A stretch of DNA of 64,000 nucleotides from GCA-002708315 sp964460905. Lineage in GTDB: Bacteria > Bacteroidota > Bacteroidia > Bacteroidales > F082. Location: NCBI GenBank assembly GCA_964460905.1, contig CAYWRM010000001.1, positions 124,001-188,000 on the forward strand. The letters run 5' to 3'. Shown here one piece after another: positions 49,456 through 58,980 of this stretch (position 1 is the first letter of the stretch; each line of letters opens with the position of its first letter). The translations under genes were made by a program, and so were the position numbers. The notes beneath the pieces were generated by a model. That model did not search any database. It worked only from the letters and a program-made list of their open reading frames with translations, and had not been told where the DNA came from.

Positions 49456-51408
49456 ATGAAAGCTTTAAAAATTATCCTTCCGATTATGTTATTATTATTT
49501 ATTCTTAATAATAAATCTATTGCTCAATGGACTGCTGACCCTTCTTTAAATACTGAAATATCAAGTGCATCAGGAGAGCAAGCTATTCCAAAAATTGTTA
49601 CTTCCACTTCATATCCGGGCATAAGTTATATTTCGTGGTTTTCCAACGAAAGTGGAAATTATGATGTAATGTTGCAAAAATTAGATGTTTATGGAAATAA
49701 GTTATGGGCTGAAGATGGTCTTCTAATTAGTAATCATACAGCAATGAGTTGGCTTACAGATTGGGATATGGCCATAGATGGTGATGATTGTGCAATTATT
49801 ACTTTTCAAGATGTTAGAACAGGAAGCAATAATATTTTTGCCTATAGAATATCACCTGATGGAGACTTTTTATGGGGTAATGATGGTATTCAGCTATCAA
49901 ATACAACAGCGTTTAATGCCTCACCAAAAGTAACTGTAACTAATATTGGTAATATAGTAATAGCCTGGTTGGCGGATGATGTAATTATCAGGCAAAAAAT
50001 ATCTCCTGAAGGAGAACTTCTTTGGGGTGATAATGGAATTACGCTTGCCGGAAGTAATACCTATTCCTGGCCTCAATTACTGCCTGTTGGTAATGATGAA
50101 GTTATAATGAAATACTTTGAGGATATTGGCACATTTCCTGCAATATCAAGATCTGTTTATGCTCAAAAACTTGGGACAAATGGTGCTAATTTGTGGCTTC
50201 AGGCAGCGGTAATATCAAACGCAGGGGGTATTTCGGCATGGACTCAGATATTCCCATTTATTAATGATGGCAATGATGGATTTTATATCGCCTGGCATGA
50301 TGATAGAGATAATAATATGTTGGCAAGTATTTTTGTTAACCATATTGGGTCAAATGGTGAAATATTATTTCCTGCAAATGGCGTTGAAGCATCAACTATG
50401 AATAACCGAAATCATTTCTACGCACATCTTGCTTTGCCTGAAGGCTCTAATGATGTGTTTGTTTATTGGAATGAAATGGATGGGGATCAGAATAACAGGG
50501 GTATTTATGGACAAAAAATATCTTCTACAGGTAGTGTTAAATGGGGTTCTAACGGAAAGGTTTTTATTGAAATCTCATCCACAAATGTATCTCCAATGGC
50601 CTCACGCAAATTGGAAAACGACATGGTTGTTATTTATGAAGAATACTTTAATAGCATGGATGCCAGTGTTAAAGCAATGAGAATAGATTCAGATGGATTA
50701 TACGTATGGACTCCTGAAAATATAACCATGAGTAGTGTTCAGTCCACCAAAGGACATCCTGATGTAAGTAGTTTTATTTTTGGCCAGTGCATAGCTGTAT
50801 GGGATGATGACAGGAATGGATCAGGCGATATTTACGGACAAAATATCCAGCTAGATGGAAGTTTAGGTAGCATACCCGCACTTCTCTCTGCTAATTTTAC
50901 TGTAAGTAGTGATAGTATTTGTAAAGATGAACCGGTTCAGTTTACCGATCTTTCATATGGCAATCCTACAAGTTGGAATTGGAGTTTTGAAGGTGGGACT
51001 CCTGAAATATCAACTGATCAAAATCCTATTGTAACTTATAGCACATCTGGAAACTATGATGTTGAATTGACAATCTCCGATGGTACATCCAGTAATACAT
51101 TGTTGCGCCCTGATTATATTTTTGTTGATGAATGTACTATGGTTGAAGATCTTACTTTTGAAATAACTCAAATTTTCCCGGTCCCTGCAAGTGAACTTAT
51201 TAATGTCTGTACTAATTTTAAAAGAAGTTCAGAAGTAGAAGTAAGAGTTATGGATATTACGGGTAGAGTTATAATTCTCAATAATATGGAAATAGATAAT
51301 CACGGAATGATTAAATTAAATATTTCCAGCCTAAATCATGGGGCTTATGTTATTGAAATATCAAATGCTGATTTTATTAAGATTACAAAACAATTTCTGG
51401 TTAACTAA
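49456..51408 (+). CDS. Secreted PKD-domain protein with T9SS sorting domain
   Basis: The 650-residue protein has a signal peptide (about 1-23). A long repeat region of beta-propeller type (about 30-470) has a Gly-Gln/Ala-Lys-x-x-Gly-x-x-Gly-x-x-x-Trp-Gly motif recurring roughly every 50 residues. A PKD domain follows (about 478-560: Ala-Asn-Phe-Thr-Val, Trp-Asn-Trp-Ser-Phe-Glu-Gly-Gly, Gly-Asn-Tyr-Asp-Val). The C-terminus is a type A T9SS tail (Phe-Pro-Val-Pro-Ala-Ser, then Gly-Ala-Tyr-Val-Ile-Glu-Ile). It is probably a surface or released binding protein. The 3' end overlaps the convergent EEP gene by four bases. Confidence 0.85.
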   Translation: MKALKIILPIMLLLFILNNKSIAQWTADPSLNTEISSASGEQAIPKIVTSTSYPGISYISWFSNESGNYDVMLQKLDVYGNKLWAEDGLLISNHTAMSWLTDWDMAIDGDDCAIITFQDVRTGSNNIFAYRISPDGDFLWGNDGIQLSNTTAFNASPKVTVTNIGNIVIAWLADDVIIRQKISPEGELLWGDNGITLAGSNTYSWPQLLPVGNDEVIMKYFEDIGTFPAISRSVYAQKLGTNGANLWLQAAVISNAGGISAWTQIFPFINDGNDGFYIAWHDDRDNNMLASIFVNHIGSNGEILFPANGVEASTMNNRNHFYAHLALPEGSNDVFVYWNEMDGDQNNRGIYGQKISSTGSVKWGSNGKVFIEISSTNVSPMASRKLENDMVVIYEEYFNSMDASVKAMRIDSDGLYVWTPENITMSSVQSTKGHPDVSSFIFGQCIAVWDDDRNGSGDIYGQNIQLDGSLGSIPALLSANFTVSSDSICKDEPVQFTDLSYGNPTSWNWSFEGGTPEISTDQNPIVTYSTSGNYDVELTISDGTSSNTLLRPDYIFVDECTMVEDLTFEITQIFPVPASELINVCTNFKRSSEVEVRVMDITGRVIILNNMEIDNHGMIKLNISSLNHGAYVIEISNADFIKITKQFLVN

Positions 51409-52478
51409 TACTTCAATTGAGCCTTCAAATATATTGGGTTATGATCACTATCCTTAAATTTCAGATCAATAACCTCAACATCAATAACAGTTATGTTTGG
51501 AGAAGTTAGATAATAATCGAGGCATGTAGTAGTGTTCTCGCCTAATACGTAAGGTTTGTTATTACTTCTATTTGTTGGAGCACTGCTATCATAAGCCCAT
51601 TGCCAGCCATCGGGCATAAAATCATCATTCATTTTAACTTGTGAAGCAAAAAATTTATGTTTATTATAGTTACCCGAAGGTTTGTAGCCAGGAGGGTTTT
51701 GATTCCAGTCGCCACCTGCAATCACATAATTTCCTTTGCCAAATTCGTCAAGCATTATCTTTTTAAGGATTTGTAACTCTTCAATACGCAGAATGCTATC
51801 ATATACATATGCTGAATTATGTGTATTAATAATAACTAATTCATTTCCTTTTTCAAGAGGATATCTGTTTAGTAAAAAACAGCGGTCAAGTAAAAACAGT
51901 TTATCCGGCCAGTCGGCAATTAGAGGGTATGCGTACCTGATTGCTTCTGTGGGAAGAAAATCAGAAAAAGTCATCAATCCTGCTTCAACATACCCCATTG
52001 GTTCAGAAACAGGAACGGGAACAAATTGCACCATGTAGTTTTTTGCAAAAACACCGTGACTCCCTGCTTTGGCATCAGTAACTTTTTCAACTTCATTTAT
52101 ATGATAAGATCTTTTTGCCTTTACATCAACTTCCTGGAGCATCCAAAAGTCAACAGTGTCATTACTTACTATAAAGTCAATAATATTTTTAAAATATTTC
52201 TGCGAAAGCTTTTTAGTGGGGCGAACTCCCTCTCCACCATCGTAAAAAAAGTCCATTTCCTGCCCAAGTCCGGCATAGCCAATATTCCAATTTATCAATG
52301 AAAATGTATTTTGTTGTAGATTTGTAATACCTCCATTACTACCTTTTTCCACAATAATCTCTATTGGTTCCGGTTTATAATCCGTTATGGTCATATAGGC
52401 AATTAGTCCGCCTAAAATCAGGAAAACAACTAGTAATCCCCATGCAATAACTTTTAGTAATATTTTAACAAATTTCAT
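51405..52478 (-). CDS. Endonuclease/exonuclease/phosphatase-fold protein, membrane-anchored
   Basis: The 357-residue protein has an N-terminal hydrophobic helix (about 8-30) without a lipobox. An EEP domain follows: Ile-Asn-Trp-Asn-Ile-Gly near 62, the metal Glu in Met-Leu-Gln-Glu-Val-Asp near 117, Ile-Asn-Thr-His-Asn-Ser near 222, Gly-Gly-Asp-Trp-Asn-Gln-Asn near 262 and Ser-Asp-His-Asn-Pro near 346. These are the metal and catalytic residues of the DNase I/sphingomyelinase-like fold. Anchoring outside the membrane suggests a phosphodiesterase on lipids or extracellular DNA, but this is inference. Confidence 0.85.
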   Translation of the reverse strand: MKFVKILLKVIAWGLLVVFLILGGLIAYMTITDYKPEPIEIIVEKGSNGGITNLQQNTFSLINWNIGYAGLGQEMDFFYDGGEGVRPTKKLSQKYFKNIIDFIVSNDTVDFWMLQEVDVKAKRSYHINEVEKVTDAKAGSHGVFAKNYMVQFVPVPVSEPMGYVEAGLMTFSDFLPTEAIRYAYPLIADWPDKLFLLDRCFLLNRYPLEKGNELVIINTHNSAYVYDSILRIEELQILKKIMLDEFGKGNYVIAGGDWNQNPPGYKPSGNYNKHKFFASQVKMNDDFMPDGWQWAYDSSAPTNRSNNKPYVLGENTTTCLDYYLTSPNITVIDVEVIDLKFKDSDHNPIYLKAQLKY

Positions 52479-52600
52479 TTTTCGAATATTTTTTGGGAAA
52501 TTAAATAATTTTATCCAATTAGCAATGTTTTAGATATATTATGTAATATTTGTAATATAGCAGTGTTATTACTATGATTGTATTTTTAGATTTACTAGCT

Positions 52601-53869
52601 ATGAAAATATCGAATTGTATAAAAGTATATCTGATTTTGATTCTAATTTGTTTAATTTCATTAGAAGGTATTTCCCAAAATTTAACTAAAAAACATGAAC
52701 GAGATTCGTTAAAAAGAGTGTGGCAACTGAGGGTTGACAGCATTGCTACGGTTAATCGTATTGCATTTTTTAAGTTACTTGAAAGTATGCCTAGTGATAC
52801 CGATGGGAGAATAAATATGAATGGATTACAATTAGGTAACTTCCCAGATTTAAGTTATTTAAACAATATTAGTGCTATTGATGCTGAACGTAATAATTTT
52901 AAAAGAGTTCCTGCCAAGCTATTTATGACTGATAGTCTAGATCGCCTTAATTTAAGTAATAATGATATGAGGAAAATTTGTTTCCCCCGAAATACTAAAA
53001 TCAAAAATCTCGTTCTATCAGGAAATAATTTTCGTAGGTTACCACGATCTGTAAAAAAGTTAAAAAACCTGTCTTCTTTAACAATAAGTGACAACCAGAT
53101 TAAACGTATTCCACGGTTTTTGAAAAAAATGCCCAACCTTAAATCTTTGGAGATTAACTTCAACAAAATTAAACTTACCAGAGCTGATATTAGAAGATTA
53201 AAAAATATTGAAGTATTAGTTATGGCCGGAAACAAAATAACAGAGCTGCCAAGAAATATTAATGAACTTGAAAACGTTAAAAAATTAAATTTTTCAAAAA
53301 ACAAATTAAGCAGCGTTCCGCCTGCATTTGCATTACTTGATAGTCTTGAGGTTGTAAGTTTTTACAAAAACGATTTTAATCATATTCCTTTGGAAATTAC
53401 ATTGTTAAATAAACTCAGAATAATTGATTTTTATTACAATAGCATTACAAGTATACCTAATGAAACAGGCAATTTACAGAACTTAACAAAGATATTCTTA
53501 TCATACAATAAAATTGAAAAATTACCTGATACTTTAAGATCATTACAAAAGCTTAAAGAGTTATATGTTCATGATAATCAGATACGCGGAATTCCTGACT
53601 GGATAACCGAATTAGAAAATCTTGAAATAATCGACATTAGTTACAACAAACTATTTTCAATACCTGATATGTCGAATATGACTTCACTCTATGAAGTCGA
53701 CATTCAGGAAAACCATATAGACTACGTTCCGTGGAAGCTTATTGATAAACCAAATCTAAGACTGCTGCTCATTAGAGGCAATCCTTTTTTACTAGATGAT
53801 GATGATCAAAACGAATTAATGATCAAACTAGATAAAAGACGTTCAGAAGGAGTTGTTATTGTTGATTAA
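52601..53869 (+). CDS. Secreted leucine-rich repeat protein
   Basis: From the ATG at 52601 (chosen over 52574 because it begins the signal peptide) the protein has 422 residues. The signal ends near Gly-Ile-Ser-Gln. About 13 leucine-rich repeats of 23-24 residues fill residues 75-410, with the pattern Leu-x-x-Leu-x-Leu-x-x-Asn-x-Ile/Leu-x-x-Ile-Pro, typical of the bacterial SDS22/PIRL-like class. No kinase or other domain is attached and there is no T9SS tail. It is likely a periplasmic or surface protein-binding scaffold. It converges with the C69 peptidase, overlapping by four bases. Confidence 0.85.
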   Translation: MKISNCIKVYLILILICLISLEGISQNLTKKHERDSLKRVWQLRVDSIATVNRIAFFKLLESMPSDTDGRINMNGLQLGNFPDLSYLNNISAIDAERNNFKRVPAKLFMTDSLDRLNLSNNDMRKICFPRNTKIKNLVLSGNNFRRLPRSVKKLKNLSSLTISDNQIKRIPRFLKKMPNLKSLEINFNKIKLTRADIRRLKNIEVLVMAGNKITELPRNINELENVKKLNFSKNKLSSVPPAFALLDSLEVVSFYKNDFNHIPLEITLLNKLRIIDFYYNSITSIPNETGNLQNLTKIFLSYNKIEKLPDTLRSLQKLKELYVHDNQIRGIPDWITELENLEIIDISYNKLFSIPDMSNMTSLYEVDIQENHIDYVPWKLIDKPNLRLLLIRGNPFLLDDDDQNELMIKLDKRRSEGVVIVD

Positions 53870-55473
53870 AACTTCTCATCATATTTTGTCCATAGGAAAT
53901 CGCCAAGCTTAATAGCTTCTTTCATTACTTTATCACCCTGTTCATTTGAATAGTTATCGAGAAATTCAACTGCGTCTTTTTTATTTTGATGATATAATTC
54001 AAGAGCCTGTTTATCAATTGTTTTTTGAGAGTTTATCAGATTAAGTTGCATTGGCTCCCAAACGGCATCAATATCATAACGCATTTCGCCCCATCGTTGT
54101 GAAGCAAGGGTGCCAAGTCTGTTAAAAATCCACCAGGCAGAATTTAATGTATAGCCATTTATACGACCCGGAGTAGTATATTGTTCAGGGAGTTTACTAA
54201 CACATCCATAAATAGGAACATAAATTGATGTTGCTACATTATCCATAGCAAGCCATTCTACACCTCCAATTTCATCAGGTAACCAGTTTCTAAGCTGAAT
54301 TATTGTGGCATACATTGTATACCAACGGGCTATAGTTCGTTCTCCCAGAGGTCCCCATCCTCCATTAATTTTAAAAAGTTTGTTTGCATCATAAGGCATA
54401 TGTGGACTTGCCAGAGGAGATATAATAGTTTTGCCGTTTTCATCAGAAACAGTTAGAGTTTTTGTCATGTCAAATGGAGTTCCTTCGTAGTAATCTTTAA
54501 AAACACTTATTATATCTTCAAGCGTGACTAGTGTATCTGGTTTAACAGAAAAAGGATGATTTTCGGCATTTGGATCAAGTTTTAGTGATGGAGCCAGAAG
54601 GTTAAATACTCTCCATTCGCGTCTTCGTGAAGCTAATGATGTACGGCTATGAGGAGCATATACATAGCAAAAGCGAAATGCTTCCACATCTGGATTCCAC
54701 CATCCATTTTGTTTAGCAACTTCAAATATATTATCTGATGCCATATAATGATCTTTGTCATCAAGATCTATTTCTTTAATGGTACTTGCATTTGCATTTA
54801 CAGAAATATGTCCATCTGGTACTCTTTGGGCGACCCATATAGCACCAGTCTTTCCTTTTCCTGGGCCAACTATTTCCATGTGCCAAACTTCATTTTTGTC
54901 TGCAATGGTTAGTACTTCGCCATAATCATTCCATCCATATTCTTCGAGGAGTATACCAGCCGTTTTTATGGCTCCTCTTGCAGTAGATTCACGTTCTAAC
55001 ATCAGTAAACAAAGCCTTTGGCAATCAATAAGCCCTTCATCACTTTGTAGTTCTTCACGACCACCAAATGTTGATTCACCAATTCCAAGTTGTTTGTCGT
55101 TTAAGCTTGGGTAAGCAGTATTAATGTATCCATTAGTATGTGAAATCTGTGGAATTCTTCCTATTTCCTGATGTCCATAGGCGGGCATGGCAAGCGAGTC
55201 ATTTTTAACTCGTTTATACATTATTACTTCGTCACCTTTCTTATGTTTTTTTGCAGGTATAATGTCTATCCATGAGCGGGTTCGATGGCTGTCATCAGTA
55301 TGTGATGTAATTACCGATCCGTCAAAACTTGCATCTTTTCCAACAGTTATTGATGTACACCCTTCGGGATAACCACCTTTCCAGTCACTTTTATCAGCTG
55401 TTTGTGCAAAAGCAAAAGTGCTCATAAAAATACTTATTCCTAATATTATTGTTACGCTAATTTTATTTTTCAT
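53866..55473 (-). CDS. C69-family dipeptidase (PepD-like)
   Basis: The 535-residue protein has a signal peptide (about 1-24) and then Pro-Glu-Gly-Cys-Thr-Ser, where Cys39 is the expected N-terminal nucleophile after processing. Family blocks follow: Asp-Gly-Ser-Val-Ile-Thr-Ser-His-Thr-Asp-Asp, Glu-Ser-Thr-Phe-Gly-Gly-Arg, Glu-Tyr-Gly-Trp-Asn-Asp-Tyr-Gly-Glu near 188 and Glu-Val-Trp-His-Met-Glu near 203. It is an Ntn-hydrolase dipeptidase, probably periplasmic here. The gene is monocistronic. Confidence 0.9.
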   Translation of the reverse strand: MKNKISVTIILGISIFMSTFAFAQTADKSDWKGGYPEGCTSITVGKDASFDGSVITSHTDDSHRTRSWIDIIPAKKHKKGDEVIMYKRVKNDSLAMPAYGHQEIGRIPQISHTNGYINTAYPSLNDKQLGIGESTFGGREELQSDEGLIDCQRLCLLMLERESTARGAIKTAGILLEEYGWNDYGEVLTIADKNEVWHMEIVGPGKGKTGAIWVAQRVPDGHISVNANASTIKEIDLDDKDHYMASDNIFEVAKQNGWWNPDVEAFRFCYVYAPHSRTSLASRRREWRVFNLLAPSLKLDPNAENHPFSVKPDTLVTLEDIISVFKDYYEGTPFDMTKTLTVSDENGKTIISPLASPHMPYDANKLFKINGGWGPLGERTIARWYTMYATIIQLRNWLPDEIGGVEWLAMDNVATSIYVPIYGCVSKLPEQYTTPGRINGYTLNSAWWIFNRLGTLASQRWGEMRYDIDAVWEPMQLNLINSQKTIDKQALELYHQNKKDAVEFLDNYSNEQGDKVMKEAIKLGDFLWTKYDEKF

Positions 55474-55537
55474 GCTTTTTAAATTGTGTGAATATTCTTA
55501 AATAATAATTATATAAATTGTAATTACAATAATAACT

Positions 55538-55563
55538 CTTCCAGGTCTTTCAGACTCTGGAAG
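55538..55563 (-). terminator. Hairpin terminator behind the acetyltransferase gene
   Basis: CTTCCAG at 55538-55544 pairs perfectly with CTGGAAG at 55557-55563, with an extra 3-bp inner stem. It sits 15 bp past the acetyltransferase stop on the minus strand. The downstream tract is AT-rich but not a pure T-run. Confidence 0.5.
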
Positions 55564-55577
55564 GATATTTTTATGCT

Positions 55578-56027
55578 TTACTTCATTAATTCAAAAACCT
55601 GATAATGATCGCCATTCATACCAAGATTGGTGTATACTTCGCGTGCTGCTATATTTTTCATATCAACGTAAAGTCTTAACCCGGCAACTTCCACACTATC
55701 ATTAACTTGTGCGAGAATGTAATTATACATTTGTTTAAATATGCCCATTCCTCTTTTTTCAGGTAGTACATAAACTGACTGGAGCCACATAACCCAGTTA
55801 TTTCGCCAATCGCTCCATTCTCGGGTAATTAGCAATGAAGCAATAATTTTATCCTCCTCAGTAGCAACATAATATTTCCCTTTATGAGGATCTCTATAAA
55901 CCGATATAACCCCATTGTTTACAGTGCTTTTATCAAGTTCTAGCCCTTCAGTTTCTTTAGCCATTTTTAATTGAAACTCTGCTATTACCAGAGCATCATA
56001 TTCATTAGAAAGCCGGGTGTGAATCAT
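55578..56027 (-). CDS. GNAT family acetyltransferase
   Basis: The 149-residue GNAT-fold protein has Tyr-Tyr-Val-Ala-Thr-Glu-Glu-Asp-Lys-Ile-Ile-Ala-Ser-Leu near 55, the strand Trp-Leu-Gln-Ser-Val-Tyr-Val, the acetyl-CoA motif Arg-Gly-Met-Gly-Ile-Phe near 96, and a C-terminal Ala-Ala-Arg-Glu-Val-Tyr-x-Asn-Leu-Gly-Met near 132. The substrate cannot be told. It is divergent from purF with overlapping -7 boxes. Confidence 0.85.
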   Translation of the reverse strand: MIHTRLSNEYDALVIAEFQLKMAKETEGLELDKSTVNNGVISVYRDPHKGKYYVATEEDKIIASLLITREWSDWRNNWVMWLQSVYVLPEKRGMGIFKQMYNYILAQVNDSVEVAGLRLYVDMKNIAAREVYTNLGMNGDHYQVFELMK

Positions 56028-56035
56028 CTTTTTCT

Positions 56036-56054
56036 TACTTTTGCTACAAAAATA
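56036..56054. promoter_or_regulatory. Overlapping divergent -7 boxes for purF and the acetyltransferase
   Basis: TACTTTTG at 56036-56043 points to purF (ATG at 56073). TATTTTTG on the minus strand at 56047-56054 points to the acetyltransferase (ATG at 56027). With three bases between the boxes, polymerase binding at one would block the other. -33 elements are not clear. Confidence 0.4.
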
Positions 56055-56072
56055 AAATATTATTCATAGCAA

Positions 56073-57974
56073 ATGAGTGATCGAATTAATCATGAGTGTG
56101 GAATTGCCTTAATAAGACTTAGAAAGCCACTTGAATATTATCTTGCAAAATACGGAACGTCTGTTTATGGGTTACAAAAATTGCATCTTCTTATGCAAAA
56201 ACAGCATAATAGGGGCCAGGATGGAGCCGGAATTGCTGAGGTTAAGATTGACCTTGAGCCTGGAGAACGATATATAAGCAGGTTAAGATCAAATTCGTCA
56301 TCACCTATTCAAGATGTTTTCAATACTGCTTATGATGGTATTCATGCTTCTGCAAAGGATAACAATAAAAGATTAGCAGATGTTAACTGGTTAAAATCAA
56401 ATGCTGATTTTACAGGTGAATTATTTTTAGGACATCTAAGATATGGAACATTTGGCGGTAACAATATATCACACCTTCATCCACTTGTTAGATCGAATAA
56501 CTGGAAAACTCGAAACCTTGTGTTGGCAGGTAATTTTAATATGACAAATACTACAGAACTATTTGATCAGCTTGTTGAACTTGGCCAATACCCTGTTGAA
56601 ACATCAGATACAGTTACTGTTCTTGAAAAAATTGGACATTTCCTTGATGAAGAAAATCAAAAACTATACACTCGTTTTAAAAATCAAGGACTGAAGAAAA
56701 AGGAGATAACAGATCATATTATTGATGCACTTGATATTCAGAATATTCTTACCGAATCAGCCAAAAAGTGGGATGGTGGATATGTAATTGGCGGATTATT
56801 AGGTCATGGAGATGCATTTATTATGCGTGACCCTAATGGAATACGCCCTGCATTTTATTATGTTGATGATGAGGTTGTTGTTGCAGCATCAGAGCGCCCT
56901 GTAATACAAACAGCATTTAATGTAAACGTAGGTGAAGTTAAAGAACTTAAACCTGGCCATTCATTGATAATTAGAAAGGATGGTGATATAGATATAAGTA
57001 GGTTTGTTGAAAAAAAACCTCTGAAATCATGCTCATTTGAGAGAATTTATTTTTCAAGGGGTACTGATAAAGATATATACCAGGAACGTAAAAGTTTGGG
57101 TAAATTATTAACACCTGCTATATTGGAAGAAATTGATTACGATTTGAAAAACACTGTTTTCTCGTATATTCCTAACACTGCTTCTGTTGCTTTCCAGGGA
57201 ATGATGGATAGAATTAACACTTTTTCATCTGAATTAATCAAGGATAAAATTCTGAAAAGTAAAGATAATCTGTCGCGTGAAAGACTTGATGCTATTTTTA
57301 ATATTTCTCCAAGAGTCGAAACAATAGCAGTAAAAGATGTGAAACTCCGTACATTTATTACGCAAGATAATCAGCGGGATGATCTTGTTGGCCATGTATA
57401 TGATGTAACTTATGGTGTGGTTAATAAAAGTGTTGATACTCTTGTTGTTCTGGATGATTCTATTGTTAGAGGTACTACCTTAAAACAAAGCATAATTCAG
57501 ATATTAGACAGGCTTCATCCAAAAAGGATAATAATTGCCTCGTCGGCTCCTCAAATAAGATATCCTGATTGTTATGGAATTGATATGGCACGACTAAGTG
57601 ATTTTGTAGCTTTTAATGCTACTATTGAACTTCTTAAGCAAACAAACCAGGAGCATATTATAAATGATGTTTATAATAAGTCGAAGGCACAACAAAACCT
57701 TCCTAAAGAAGATATTGTGAATTATGTAAAGGATATATATAAGCCATTTACTGCGGTTCAAATATCAGATAAAGTGGCCGAACTTGTTAAGGCAAAAGAA
57801 ATTAAATCTGACGTAAAAGTTATTTATCAAAATATCGAAGATCTTCATAAAGCCATACCAAATCATACAGGAGATTGGTACTTTACCGGAAATTACCCTA
57901 CTCCCGGTGGCAACAGAGTTGTAAACCAGTCGTTTATTAATTATATAGAGGGAGTAGTTAGCAGGGCTTATTAA
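56073..57974 (+). CDS. purF: Amidophosphoribosyltransferase-like protein, long form
   Basis: The 633-residue protein has a class II glutaminase domain with the nucleophile Cys at position 9 (Glu-Cys-Gly-Ile-Ala), which implies removal of an eight-residue leader. It has Gln-Asn/His-Arg-Gly-Gln-Asp-Gly-Ala-Gly, Gly-His-Leu-Arg-Tyr-Gly-Thr and Asp-Pro-Asn-Gly-Ile-Arg-Pro. A PRTase domain has Val-Val-Leu-Asp-Asp-Ser-Ile-Val-Arg-Gly-Thr-Thr near 465. It catalyses the first step of purine synthesis from PRPP and glutamine. It is about 130 residues longer than E. coli PurF, with extra sequence in the glutaminase half and at the C-terminus. Such long forms occur in Bacteroidetes, and a second ordinary PurF may exist elsewhere. 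Confidence 0.88.
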   Translation: MSDRINHECGIALIRLRKPLEYYLAKYGTSVYGLQKLHLLMQKQHNRGQDGAGIAEVKIDLEPGERYISRLRSNSSSPIQDVFNTAYDGIHASAKDNNKRLADVNWLKSNADFTGELFLGHLRYGTFGGNNISHLHPLVRSNNWKTRNLVLAGNFNMTNTTELFDQLVELGQYPVETSDTVTVLEKIGHFLDEENQKLYTRFKNQGLKKKEITDHIIDALDIQNILTESAKKWDGGYVIGGLLGHGDAFIMRDPNGIRPAFYYVDDEVVVAASERPVIQTAFNVNVGEVKELKPGHSLIIRKDGDIDISRFVEKKPLKSCSFERIYFSRGTDKDIYQERKSLGKLLTPAILEEIDYDLKNTVFSYIPNTASVAFQGMMDRINTFSSELIKDKILKSKDNLSRERLDAIFNISPRVETIAVKDVKLRTFITQDNQRDDLVGHVYDVTYGVVNKSVDTLVVLDDSIVRGTTLKQSIIQILDRLHPKRIIIASSAPQIRYPDCYGIDMARLSDFVAFNATIELLKQTNQEHIINDVYNKSKAQQNLPKEDIVNYVKDIYKPFTAVQISDKVAELVKAKEIKSDVKVIYQNIEDLHKAIPNHTGDWYFTGNYPTPGGNRVVNQSFINYIEGVVSRAY

Positions 57975-57982
57975 GATTTGCT

Positions 57983-58384
57983 CTACAAAGCATTAAAAGC
58001 GGTTTGTATTTGGCTTGCGATTTCTTTAAACTCTTGATTAGAAAAAGTAAGCTTAGGCTGTTTAAAATCCATATCAAAGATAGAATTGATTGGGATAAGA
58101 TGAACATGAGCATGAGGAACTTCCAGTCCGATTACTGTTATACCAATTCTTTTACACTCTACAACACTTTCTATTGCTAAGCCTACTTTTTTAGCAAAAG
58201 AAAATAACCCACCAAGTTCAGCATCTTCGATATCCAGAATATAATCTGTTTCATTTTTAGGTATAACAAGGGTATGGCCTTTAGCAAGTGGATTAATATC
58301 CAGAAATGCATAATAATTCTCAGTCTCTGCTATTTTGTAGGAGGGGATTTCCCCGTTTATTATTTTAGTGAAAATAGTAGCCAT
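57983..58384 (-). CDS. HIT family hydrolase
   Basis: This 133-residue protein has Thr-Lys-Ile-Ile-Asn-Gly-Glu-Ile-Pro-Ser-Tyr-Lys near the start and the HIT motif His-Ala-His-Val-His-Leu-Ile near 91-97, where the middle histidine is catalytic. HINT-type enzymes hydrolyse nucleoside phosphoramidates and related nucleotides. The zinc cysteines found in some HIT proteins are absent. It lies 11 bp downstream of greA and is likely co-transcribed. Confidence 0.92.
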   Translation of the reverse strand: MATIFTKIINGEIPSYKIAETENYYAFLDINPLAKGHTLVIPKNETDYILDIEDAELGGLFSFAKKVGLAIESVVECKRIGITVIGLEVPHAHVHLIPINSIFDMDFKQPKLTFSNQEFKEIASQIQTAFNAL

Positions 58385-58395
58385 TAGTATATTTT

Positions 58396-58869
58396 TTAAC
58401 GTGTAATTTCAATAATTTCAAAGGTAACTATGCCTGCAGGAATTGTAATGTCAACTGTTTCTCCAACTTCTTTTCCCAATAGTCCTTTGGAAATAGGTGA
58501 TTCTACAGATAATTTTCCAGTTTTCAGGTCTGACTCTTCTTCGGGCACCAATGTGTATTTCATTGTGGCGTTGTTTTTCGTATTTTTTATTACCACTGTT
58601 GAAAGAAGATATACTTTGGTATCATCCATTTTTGATTCATCAATAATTCTTCCATTGCGAATACTGTCCTGAAGCTTGGATATCTTTAATTCAAGTAATC
58701 CCTGAGCATCTTTTGCAGCATCATATTCTGCATTTTCTGATAAGTCTCCTTTATCTCTTGCTTCACCTATCTGTTGTGAAATTTTTGGTCTTTCAATGGT
58801 TGTAAGATATTCAATCTCTTTGCGAAGTTTTTTAAGCCCCTCTTCTGTAAAATATTTTATATCAGACAT
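58396..58869 (-). CDS. greA: Transcription elongation factor GreA
   Basis: The 157-residue protein has the GreA N-terminal coiled coil (about 1-75: Tyr-Phe-Thr-Glu-Glu-Gly-Leu-Lys-Lys-Leu, Ala-Arg-Asp-Lys-Gly-Asp-Leu-Ser-Glu-Asn-Ala-Glu-Tyr near 38-50 with the acidic tip). The C-terminal FKBP-like domain has Ser-Pro-Ile-Ser-Lys-Gly-Leu-Leu-Gly-Lys near 124. It rescues backtracked RNA polymerase by stimulating transcript cleavage. It is first of a pair with the HIT gene. Confidence 0.95.
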   Translation of the reverse strand: MSDIKYFTEEGLKKLRKEIEYLTTIERPKISQQIGEARDKGDLSENAEYDAAKDAQGLLELKISKLQDSIRNGRIIDESKMDDTKVYLLSTVVIKNTKNNATMKYTLVPEEESDLKTGKLSVESPISKGLLGKEVGETVDITIPAGIVTFEIIEITR

Positions 58870-58905
58870 GGTAATACGTCTTTTTATGTTATGTAATTAA
58901 GATAA

Positions 58906-58935
58906 AAAGACCCTTAATTTGAATTAAGGGTCTTT
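58906..58935 (-). terminator. Rho-independent terminator of the PorV/PorQ-like gene
   Basis: A perfect 14-bp stem (58906-58919 against 58922-58935) with a minimal loop is followed on the minus strand by TTTTTATC. It lies 45 bp past the barrel gene stop and before greA, and so separates the two units. Confidence 0.85.
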
Positions 58936-58980
58936 AAAGAATCTGCAAAGATAATAAAGATATTTCTTGCAGTATATCTT

